DNA from: Microdochium bolleyi | Taxonomy: Eukaryota > Ascomycota > Sordariomycetes > Xylariales > Microdochiaceae | Length of the DNA stretch: 64,000 bases | Direction of reading: 5' to 3' | Assembly: GCA_001566295.1 (NCBI GenBank) | Contig: KQ964250.1 | Location: 62,001-126,000, forward strand | Shown here: positions 44,441-53,180 of the stretch, piece after piece | Layout: every line of letters starts with the position of its first letter | Position numbering within the stretch: position 1 is the first letter of the stretch | Notes under the pieces: generated by a model | The model's input: only the letters and a program-made list of their open reading frames with translations | What the model was told of the DNA's origin: nothing | Databases searched by the model: none | Translations under genes and position numbers: made by a program

Positions 44441-46192
44441 GCTGCCCACGAGGTGCATATAGACCACGACTGTACAATACTGGGACATTGGGCATATCTA
44501 GAATATATAGACCGACTTACTTACCGCCATCCCCCTGGGCGGCCCTTGATTTCCACAATTAGATCGCTGGGCTCGAGAAGCGTCCGTGCGTATCTCGGGG
44601 AAGTGTATCTCGACCTATCGTGCTGTGTGATGCGACATTGGAGTTGTTGGAAGGTACATGATGTGAATTTGGGGCCGCGGTTGATATTCATCGAAGGCCA
44701 GCAAATCACTTTGTGGCGCTCAAGCAGCCTGTGGATGTGTGCATGTTCTCGTGAACATCAGCGCACATGAAATGATAACAGCAGAGATTTGGCCCTGCTG
44801 GTCGACATTATACTCGAAACCGGAATCACCTACAAAGCGGAATGAATGTGTGAAGGCAATCTCTACTGGTTGACATGAACATGGGACCAGATGTCGTACG
44901 ACGAGACGGTGTCCAATTGCGATGTACGGCACATGCCCGTTGAAGGGGGAGGCCTGCAGTGATACCCAAAGACCACCTAGATGTGCGCTGTAGCCAAAAG
45001 AGCGCAAAGGTCATTGGCCGGCACACAAGAACAGCAAGCAGTTCTTGTGTTCCGAGAAATATGCAGGCGACAGGGTCGAGAGAGCATGGCGGCGTTGCTG
45101 GCTTGGAGTGATCGGCGGGCCGGGCAGTGGCCAGAACTTTGAGATCCTGGGGTTCTGGCGCAAACAGGAAACCCCACTGAGGGGGCAGGGAGGCGGGCGC
45201 GGGGTGGGGGGTGTTCGTGAGGAGAGAGCTGTGCGGGATGCCCAGAGAGGAAAGCCGAGGCAGATCCGGAGAGTTGGACTATGTGATGAGAAGGGTTGAG
45301 GACGGGCAGGGGCTGCCTTTTAGGCTCATACGATGCCGGCCCACCGATGATCGGACGGAGGAGCGCGGTCCTGTGCTCGGGAGCTTGATGGCAGGGTAAT
45401 CAGAGGCTTGCCGACGGCTCGCTTCGGACTGTGCCGTGGTACCGAGAGGTCGGGGAAGGCGCCAATCCTTGCTCGCGGGGTCCGATGGCTCTGGCGATGC
45501 AGCGATGCAAGATTGTCGAGAGGACCACTTGGCATTGGGATTGAGATTGGGAAGGGCATTGGGATTGCCACATTGGCCCAAGCAGCCAAACTCACCTATC
45601 CCAGCGGCAGGAAAACGCCATGCATGACTGAAGGCGCACGACGACCGGCACCCACCGCGCCGTGCCTGCCATCCATGGATTCTCCCGGGGATTCTGCGGC
45701 CTCGGAGCCTCTGGGCCGGCAGGGTCCAGGTCCGTCCATAGTCAAGGTGCCATCATGATGAGCTGGGCCCCATCTCATCAGAGGTGAAGCTACGGCCAGG
45801 CTTCGGCCTGCCTATTGTGCTCGTCCCCACCGGGCCGCAACAACATGTCAACCTGACGAAGTTCGGTGCCGGTGCCCGGAGTGCTAGCTCTAGCCCCTAC
45901 CTCAGGTTAAAGGCACGTGTATATATGCCGTCGCTCCTTTCTGCACCCCCCTCCGCCATGCCCACGATGATCTTCGAGCGCTACTTGTCTTTCGCCATTC
46001 TTCCGCCCTTTCAGGACCAGAACACCCACAAGCAACCGAAGCTCTTGCCAGACAGAGACCCATCTTGGCCTCGACACCAGCGTCAACTCGCCCCTCACAT
46101 CGTCAACGCCACCCACTTGGTTTCCCAACGGCAAGAGCATCATTCTTGACATCGACCAGGCTACGCCGACTTCCACAGCACAAGAATAAGCC
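44248..46192. other. Intergenic: GT90 3' flank and SDR promoter/leader
   Basis: No supported gene. A (CA)n microsatellite lies near the left end. The 45600-46190 part is rich in GCC/CCC and CACAA words and is the probable SDR promoter and leader. Confidence 0.5.
44400..44439. repeat. (CA)20 dinucleotide microsatellite
   Basis: A 40-base uninterrupted CA/AC run about 150 bp after the GT90 stop, possibly within its 3' untranslated region. Confidence 0.95.
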
Positions 46193-47488
46193 ATGGTAAG
46201 CATACCCTGCTTCCTTCCCACCATGCCATGTTTCTGTGGTGACAGCAGACCCTTGCACAACTTTCATGTTTTGGCAACAACGTGGCTGCGTGGCTTGCCT
46301 GGGAGGTGTCTGTGATCTGCTTCTCTCCCTAGGCCACCCGCCACCCCACGTTACACAGCATGACGCACCTCGAGGCCGTGAGCTAACATCTCGGGCTTCT
46401 TTGCCCGTGTATAGGCACCGCTCGCCATCCCCGAGTTCAGTCTGAAGGACAAGGTCCTGATTGTTTCTGGCGGTGCGCAGGGACTCGGCCTCGTCCAGGC
46501 AGAGGCACTTGCCGAGGCGGGCGCAACTGGTATGGCTTGTCCCGTCACTCTATCCGCCACTGCTTGGCCACAGCACACAGAATGCCCCCCCCCCCCCCCC
46601 ACCCCCCCCCCACCCCCCCCCCAACCCCCTCCTCCCCCCCCCCCCCCCCCCCCACCCCAAGAATCGATTTTCTGCAGTGATGCGATACTGACGCCCCAGA
46701 CCAGTGCACGTCCTGGACCGCCAGCCCGAGCCTGATGCGGACAGCAAGTACCAGAAGACGGCCAAGCGGGTCAAGGAGGAGTTCGGCACATCGTTCACGT
46801 ACCACCAGGTCGACGTCCGGACAGGCGTCGACAAGCTCAACGAGATTGCCGAGCAGATTGCGCAGAAGCACGGCCGCATCGACGGCCTGCTCGCCGCGGC
46901 CGGCATTCAGCAGGAGACCTCCGCGCTCGACTACACGGCGGCGGACGCGGACCGCATGCTCGGCGTCAACATCACCGGGTGCCTGATGACGGCGCAGGCC
47001 GTCGCCCGCCAGATGGTCAAGAACAAGTGGACCGGAAGCATCGTCATGATCGCCAGCATGAGCGGCACCATTGCCAACAGAGGCCTCATCTGCCCGTGAG
47101 TTTCCCACAAGTGTCGCGGCCTCGCACAATCATCTTATGCGCCTTCCCGGGATGATCCCGACGCTGACACATTTCCCACCACACCCACAGCGTCTACAAC
47201 GCCTCCAAGGCCGGCGTCATCCAGCTCGGCCGCAACCTCGCCGCCGAGTGGGGCCAGCACGGCATCCGCGTCAACACCATCTCGCCCGGCTACATTGTCA
47301 CCGAGATGGTCGAGAAACTCTTCGAGCAGTACCCGGAGCGCAAGGTCGAGTGGCCCACGCACAACATGCTCAACCGCCTCAGCCAGCCCCATGACTACCG
47401 CGGCGCCGCCGTCTTCCTGCTCAGCGACGCCAGCTCGTTCATGACGGGGTCGGACCTGCGCATAGACGGCGGCCACGCCGCGTGGTAG
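46193..47488 (+). CDS. Short-chain dehydrogenase/reductase, polyol (arabinitol/mannitol) dehydrogenase-like
   Basis: Proposed exons are 46193-46195 (ATG alone), 46415-46529, 46705-47095 and 47191-47488, for 268 aa. The frame of exon 2 has a TAG immediately before it, so the initiator must be spliced in; CCATG-GTAAGC at 46193 supplies it in phase. The protein starts MAPLAIPEFSLKDKV. It has the cofactor loop GGAQGLG, a LLAAAGIQ strand, NITG, and the catalytic residues S159 (or S157), Y172 and K176 (YNASK). The C-terminus is FMTGSDLRIDGGHAAW. This pattern is close to fungal NAD(P)-dependent D-arabinitol 2-dehydrogenases and mannitol dehydrogenases; the exact sugar alcohol cannot be read from sequence. 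Intron 2 contains a long poly-C tract. Confidence 0.87.
46585..46658. repeat. Interrupted poly-C tract within SDR intron 2
   Basis: About 74 bases almost wholly C, broken only by single A, AA and T residues. The complementary strand carries several long G runs able to form G-quadruplexes. It lies between the GTATGG donor and the ACCAG acceptor, so it would also act as an extreme pyrimidine tract. Length is prone to sequencing error. Confidence 0.9.
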
Positions 47489-48068
47489 ACCAAGGGGGAG
47501 TGGACGTGATTCAACAGCTGGCGATGCGATCCTTTTCTCCGGGCGTTAATCAATTCGAGCCCCAAAGAGTGTAGAGCGCTTGTCTGTGTAGCACGCGTTT
47601 CAGCTCGTACGATAGCGACCGGAAACCTTTTGTTTTACTTTCTTGAAGATAAATGAAGCATTTGTGTTCAAAGAGTCAGTTGCTGCACGTGTAGACCGAG
47701 ATCTCAAGTGAACACTAGAGCCGTTCTTGGCCAGCCAGATACCCCGTGACAGTAGACCTAGCCAGATATAGTACTCGACACATTGGCGACTTCGATCTGC
47801 AAGCGTGAGCCTGGAGACTTCCTCGCCGGCCTGGCGGCATCATCAATTGTACCACATCCCGGCGCCCCCCAGAGCTGATATACACACAACTGTTCGTACA
47901 CTTTACTTTGCCCGCGTTCAGGCAGACCCCTCCTCTTTTTACTCCTCTTGCACACGACGTTCCAGTATTGTACACACACACAAACATTCCCAGCCATGAT
48001 CCATTACACCTTGGAGAACGAATATACCCAGCATTCCCGCGGTTCACGGGAAAAGACAAAAAACAAAC
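47489..48068. other. Convergent 3' flanks of SDR and HTH protein genes
   Basis: No gene seen. A CACGTG E-box-like word occurs near 47685 and AT-rich 3' signals near 47640. Confidence 0.45.
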
Positions 48069-48905
48069 TCATTCCAGCGGCGCAAACACCCCCTTGGCCT
48101 TGCCACCGACCAGCCTCGCCACGACGCCCTTTTTCAGCTTCAGCCGCTGCTCAATCTCCGCTTCCGACGCCGCGCCGGAATGTACCAGCTGCAGAATCTG
48201 CCGCAGCGTGTTGACGTCGAGGAACTCGCGGTCCGTGTTGCCGCCGCGCTCGAACTGCGCCGCCGCCCGCGCCGCGAGCTCCTTCCGGACCTGCAGCGCG
48301 TTGAGCGTCGTGCTCGCCTGGCCTCCCGCTGCGCCGCCGGGCTGTGATCTGATGGGGAGGGTCTTTGCCGAGGCGGTGCTGTTCAGGTCGCGCCCGCCGA
48401 GCGACGAGATGGACGGGTTGCGCGAGGATGTCGTCGGGGAGGGGGCCTGGCGGGACAGGGAGGGGTCTTGGACGGAGGAGGAGGAGGAGGAGGTTGTTGT
48501 GGCGGCCGGGTTGGCGCTGTTGACAATGGACGAGTTGGAGAGCGTCGGGTTCGGCGTCGCGACGCCCATCTGCCGCAGGCGCGCCGAGAAGGCGGCGTTG
48601 GTGTGGTGGTCCGGGTCGATGTCGCGGTGGTCCTGGAACGGGTTGCTGCTGGAGGAGGACTGCGGGTCCATGCCGTCTGCCCGGATCGCGTCGTCCTTGG
48701 TGGAGCTCGCCCTCGGCGGCGGCGGCGTCGAAGCAGAAGCAGCACCGTCTGGTCGTCGTTGTCGTTGCTGCCCCTCTGCCGAAGGTGTCGCGCCCCGTGG
48801 CGGGACCGGGGCGGAGCGGATTGCCGCCGGCGGCGGGCGGGAGGGGAATGTGCGCGTGGCGTGCTTGGCCGTCCTGGCGACGGGTTTCGAGGCGCTGCCG
48901 CCCAT
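48069..48905 (-). CDS. Predicted N-myristoylated protein with C-terminal helix-turn-helix-like domain
   Basis: A 278-aa minus-strand frame. The ATG at 48905 gives MGGSASKPVAR. Gly2, a small residue at position 6 and the following Lys match the N-myristoyltransferase consensus, which argues for this start over the upstream ATG at 48926. Residues ~20-215 are disordered and rich in Pro, Ser, Thr and Ala with SSSSS runs. They include FxARLRQMGVATPNPTLS, a conserved-looking short motif. The last 65 residues (EFLDVNTLRQILQLV, EAEIEQRLKLKKGVVARLV) look like a winged or simple helix-turn-helix that occurs in small fungal proteins of unknown role. A lipid-anchored N-terminus with an HTH-like C-terminus suggests membrane attachment and protein binding rather than DNA binding. 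Function unassigned. Confidence 0.75.
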   Translation of the reverse strand: MGGSASKPVARTAKHATRTFPSRPPPAAIRSAPVPPRGATPSAEGQQRQRRPDGAASASTPPPPRASSTKDDAIRADGMDPQSSSSSNPFQDHRDIDPDHHTNAAFSARLRQMGVATPNPTLSNSSIVNSANPAATTTSSSSSSVQDPSLSRQAPSPTTSSRNPSISSLGGRDLNSTASAKTLPIRSQPGGAAGGQASTTLNALQVRKELAARAAAQFERGGNTDREFLDVNTLRQILQLVHSGAASEAEIEQRLKLKKGVVARLVGGKAKGVFAPLE

Positions 48906-49519
48906 TTCTGTGAAATTTTTCGGCAAGTGCAGATGCTAGAGACGAGGTCGTGGGGTAGAATGTGTGCGTCGCGGACTTGTAATGTGCAATATGAAGCGAA
49001 GAACGGGATGGTGATGATGTCGATGGCGGAGGAAAGCTAGAAATTGGGGGGGAGCGTTGTATCGATAACAGCATCGTGACGTGGAGAAGACGACAATCCG
49101 GGGCACAAGCCGAGGGTGCGGCCCCACTATAGCTTCCGGGCTGTTCGCTGGAGGCCGTAATAGTGGCTAAGCCTCAACAGGAATCGCGAGTTCACGAGAG
49201 AAGGTTGGGCTGGTTTTATTTGTTTTGTCACCAATGTTTAGTATAGATCAGTGATAGATTTGACAGGGCGTGGTTTATCGAGCTTGCGGTTAACTTGAGC
49301 CGGGACTGTCAAGGGGTTTTCTCGGACTGCGTTCCTCAGCTCACAACCCGAGTCAAGGACATGTCCAACAGAGAGCTATAGCGAGCGGCCCCGTTGACCG
49401 TCAACAAATAACATGAAGCTCCGGAGGCTTCGTAACATAGGATTATGACGCTTTTAAAATTACTATCACGACTATGAGTGCTAGGCTCTCGACCAGGACC
49501 CTCCCCCGCACTGCTCATT
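48906..49519. other. Intergenic: HTH gene promoter and ALDH 3' flank
   Basis: No gene. AT-rich sequence at 49200-49480 fits the aldehyde dehydrogenase 3' region; the left part is the promoter of the minus-strand HTH protein gene. Confidence 0.5.
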
Positions 49520-50950
49520 TTAGTTCTTCCACGTCACAGTCTTCGTCCTGGTCCACTCATCAAGACCCCAGGACGCATTGAACCGCCCGTAGCCGCTGCT
49601 CTTGACACCGCCGTGCGGCAGGGCCGTCTCGTCGTGCACAGTCATGTTATTGATATGCACGGCGCCCGTCTCGATGCCCTTGGCGAAGCGCAACCCCCTG
49701 CGCAGGTCCTCGGTGAAAACGGCCGAGCTGAGGCCGTACTCGGTGTCGTTGGCGATGCGCAGTGCCTCCTCCTCAGTCTCGACCTCGAACAAGCTCACCG
49801 CGGGGCCAAAGCTCTCCGTCTTGTACAGGTCCATGTCGGGCGTCACCTTGCTCACGACTATGGGTCGCAATCGCGTCTTCGATACCTCCTCAGCGTCTAC
49901 CGATGCACCACCAAGTACGGAGGCGCCCTTGTCAGTCGCGTCCTTGATCAGCTTCTTGGTCTTGTCGACAGCCTGGCCGGTGATCAGAATAGGCGCCTCG
50001 CCGGACGAGGGAAACACCTGCTCAATGGTCTTGAGCAGCTTCTCCTGGAACTGCGCGCTGATCTTCTTGTGCACGAGGATGCGCTCCGTGCTCATGCAGA
50101 TCTGGCCCGAGTACAGGAACGCGCCGAGAGTGCACTGCATCGCGGCATTGTCGAGGTCGGCGTCCTCCCAGACGATGGCTGGGGCCTTGCCGCCCAGCTC
50201 GAGCACGACGGGCTTGAGGTGTTGGCCTGCGAGCTTGCCGATGATGCGGCCCACGGCGGTGCTGCCGGTGAAGTTGATTTTCTTAACCGCTGGGTGCGCG
50301 ACGAGTGCTTCCGTCACGGCAGGCGCATTCGTCGGCGAGCATGTGATGAAGTTGAGCACGCCCTTAGGCAGACCGGCCTCCTGTAGGCAGTCAACGATGC
50401 CGTGCATAACGCGCGGCGAGTTCTCGGAGCCCTTGAAGACGACAGTGCAGCCAGCCGCGATGGGCAGGAGCACCGCGCGCATGCCCAGGATATAGGGTGC
50501 ATTCCACGGTGCCATGGCGAGGATAACACCGTAGGGCTCCTTCCAGACCATAGAGCTGACGTCCGGGCTGGCGGTGATAGGCACGGCACCCTGGATGCTC
50601 GACACACGGCCCGCAATGTCCTTGAGCATGTCGGTGGTGACGCCCAGGTTGAACTCGGGCCAGCCCGGAGGAGCACCGGTCTCGTCGGTTTGGTACTGGC
50701 TCAGATCAGAGCGGCGCGACTCGAGAATCTCGGCGGCCTTGAGCAGAATGTCGCGGCGCTTCGACGGCAGAGTGCTTCCCCACTCCTTGCCGGCAGCGGC
50801 AGCAGCCTCGACGGCTTGGTTAACGACGGACACATCGGCGTTGCCGCACTTGTGCAAGGTCTTGCCCGTGCCAGGAGACACAACGTCGAAGGTCTCCTTG
50901 GGCTGGACCTGCTCGCCGTTGATTACAAAGGGGACCGTGTAGTCCGACAT
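49520..50950 (-). CDS. Aldehyde dehydrogenase (salicylaldehyde/vanillin dehydrogenase-like)
   Basis: An intronless 476-aa ALDH superfamily enzyme that oxidises aldehydes to acids with NAD(P)+. Visible landmarks are the substrate/cofactor segment MAPWNAPY, the cofactor loop NFTGSTAVGR, the general base E251 in LELGGK, the nucleophile C285 in SGQICMST, and the C-terminal ESFGPAVS and HGGVKSSGYGR blocks. The GAPPGW and MAPWNAP regions resemble bacterial and fungal salicylaldehyde or vanillin dehydrogenases, suggesting aromatic aldehydes as substrates; that is inference. I start at 50950 (MSDYTVPFVING). An upstream in-frame ATG at 51082 would add 44 Arg/Ser/Leu-rich residues that could act as a mitochondrial presequence, so dual targeting is possible. 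Confidence 0.93.
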   Translation of the reverse strand: MSDYTVPFVINGEQVQPKETFDVVSPGTGKTLHKCGNADVSVVNQAVEAAAAAGKEWGSTLPSKRRDILLKAAEILESRRSDLSQYQTDETGAPPGWPEFNLGVTTDMLKDIAGRVSSIQGAVPITASPDVSSMVWKEPYGVILAMAPWNAPYILGMRAVLLPIAAGCTVVFKGSENSPRVMHGIVDCLQEAGLPKGVLNFITCSPTNAPAVTEALVAHPAVKKINFTGSTAVGRIIGKLAGQHLKPVVLELGGKAPAIVWEDADLDNAAMQCTLGAFLYSGQICMSTERILVHKKISAQFQEKLLKTIEQVFPSSGEAPILITGQAVDKTKKLIKDATDKGASVLGGASVDAEEVSKTRLRPIVVSKVTPDMDLYKTESFGPAVSLFEVETEEEALRIANDTEYGLSSAVFTEDLRRGLRFAKGIETGAVHINNMTVHDETALPHGGVKSSGYGRFNASWGLDEWTRTKTVTWKN

Positions 50951-52096
50951 GGCTGATGGGCGGGAGTGTGTCAATGTATGGCAGGTGGGATGGCGAAGAC
51001 GAGTAGGTGCCGAGGCCGATAGTGAGGCAAGCCGAAGATGACGCTGCAGAGAAGCGCCGTGCCTTTTGTAACAAGGAGACAACGAGGGAAGACGGGGGTT
51101 ACCGATTCATCCAGCATAACCGTCATCTTATGGTCCCCGCATCGAGACCATCACGCTTACCCCACACGACAACGCCACCTCTTTCCGCTAGAACCGAGCG
51201 TATTCGCCATCTTGGCAACGGAGATTCTATCAGCAAGTTGTGTCACCGGTGACCAGTCCAGCTGTAACAAGGGGCTGTCGCATCCCGACGACTTTGCATT
51301 GTGCGAAGGAGTGACCCGAGCTGGGATGGGCTGTTGCTCGAGTGTTGTACGGGCCTACCCCGCAACCCAGGTTACACCTCCTGCAGGTCCAGGATGGGGA
51401 GGTTTTTCTCAAAACGAGCAGGATTGTGTTATGGCGATGGTAGCAGAGGCATGCTTGTACATGACCTGTTCATCCTGCCGAACAGGACTTATGGCGTGGT
51501 CGGCGGCCTCACGAGTCTGCAGCTTCACGGACAACAACCCGTAGCAACCCGCACACATCGCAAAGTTTTCTTCAAGTGCTCACATGCCATGAACTTACGG
51601 CGCAAAATGAGTCCGCATTGGGACAGTCAACTCGATAGCCGTGTGGAAGGCCTGCAGAGGCCTACAGCATGGCAGGAGTGTCCCTATGAGCAGTCCTGTT
51701 GCGTAACATTTGTGATTATTTTGCGGATTGCCGAGTTCGCAGATACGTCTATGTCTTATCGTAATGTGGGTATCAAAGTGCAGCTTGATTGCAAAGAGCC
51801 CTGATGCCCTTGTCCTGGTGATTGCTGGAAACGGCCAGGTGCAATATGTCGATGTGGCTCTAAAGATGTTCGGGTTGTGGTATTCAGCCACTGGACTTCA
51901 AGTCTGGCCCGAGAAAGACATTCATTGCAGCTTGCTGCGCATAACAGAATGGATTTCCAGATTCTGGCGTCGTCCTTCCATAGATCAACAGCCACATACG
52001 ACAACTGCCCGGCCGTATCAGAGAGTGGTGAGAGATCGGAAGACGGCGATCATGTCTCCCATACGAGACTAATGTTGGGCTCATGGGAGGCTGCGC
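50951..52096. other. Intergenic: ALDH promoter and Naa38 3' flank
   Basis: No supported gene. A 167-codon plus-strand frame at 51301-51804 lacks any recognisable feature. Confidence 0.45.
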
Positions 52097-52601
52097 TCAC
52101 GTGCTGCCGTAGATGTTGTGTCTCTCGAGAAGTGAGCGGCTCTTCATCTGGCTGACAAACTCCTCAACCTCCATCTTGACGATCTGCACACCGGGAATGA
52201 CAACTAGGCCAAGATACCGAGAGGTCATGTCCGCCTTGACAGTTGTCTCGCCCGCGCTGGCGGCTGCCGCGGCAGCCTCCTGAAGCTGCTGCCTCGATGG
52301 CTGCCGGTACTCGTACGTCAAGGCCAGGACAATATTGCTCTCCTATTCCCCCGTAGATTAGCACAGGCATCATGGCGTGCAAAGGGAAGAGAGGACGACG
52401 CACAGGGTCGGTGCATTTGAAATTGCCCACGAACATGCGCGAGTCCTTGGTGTGGACACGCAGCGTCTTGTTGATCAGCGACTTTATGTATACCTCGGCG
52501 TCTGCCTTCTCACGACCAGCAGACGTCTTGTCGCCGGGCGGAGCATGGTGGGGAAGCGGCTCGCTCGGCCAGCTGTCGTTGGGCTGCGAGCCGGAACTCA
52601 T
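52097..52601 (-). CDS. NAA38: NatC auxiliary subunit Naa38 (Sm-like fold)
   Basis: Exons 52601-52404 and 52342-52097 on the minus strand (60-nt intron, GTGCGT...AATAG, phase 0) give 147 aa. The join reads FKCTDPESNIVLALTYEYR, a continuous Sm1/Sm2 transition. KSLINKTLRVHTKDSRMFVG is the Sm1 motif and SRYLGLVVIPGVQIVKMEVEEF the Sm2. A long insertion between strands (about 30 residues, Ala/Gln-rich) and the extended N-terminus are characteristic of the LSMD1/Naa38 branch rather than of LSm1-8. Naa38 forms part of NatC with Naa30 and Naa35, which acetylates N-terminal Met followed by hydrophobic residues. The GTGCGT donor is less common but matches the reading frame exactly. The gene is divergent from RAD2. 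Confidence 0.88.
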
Positions 52602-53180
52602 CTTTGTGAAGAGACGGTGGTTGTTGGAGATGGTCTTGTCAAAACCAAACCGTACCGGGCGGATAGCATGGTTGGAATGTGGTGGGGACCATGCCACTTC
52701 CAATGAAGTAATGAGGACCTCTGACGATTGGTCGTTTCCCACAATTTCAAGCCTACAAACAAGTACAAGGTACTTTGCAACTCTCCCCTGAGGATCAGCT
52801 GCTTTCGCGCTGCCACTTCGCGGAACGCGCTGTGAAGAGCGCCTATTTAGTGGGACAATCTAGTGCACATCGAGTCATCGGCGTCATCCCTCCAGCAGGG
52901 GCCACAGCTATATGATCAGCTTCCCAGGCAGCAGACCTCTCACTTGGTCATTTGCCTGTCTCCCTGTGAATTTTGCCAGCGCAGGCCTCGTTCGCGACCG
53001 AGGGCACGACTGCGTATTGGCTCTTCTGTCCAGCATGATCGAGCTGACCAGGTGTGCAATGTTGCGATACCATCACAAACAACGTTGCCATCGTCCACAT
53101 CGCTGCCCTTGATGGCATGAACACATCAACCCACAAACCGATAACCGCAGTGGTCCGGCCACCACCACCGGCCCATCGCC
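52602..53180. other. Divergent promoter region between NAA38 and RAD2
   Basis: The 579-bp spacer between two divergent start codons, presumably containing both promoters. No consensus element stands out to me. Confidence 0.5.

Noticed and set aside
48151..49074. 307-codon minus-strand frame overlapping the myristoylated HTH protein
   Set aside because: An alternative frame of the same low-complexity DNA. The chosen frame has the myristoylation motif and an ordered C-terminal domain.
51301..51804. 167-codon plus-strand frame between ALDH and NAA38
   Set aside because: No conserved features and poor start context.
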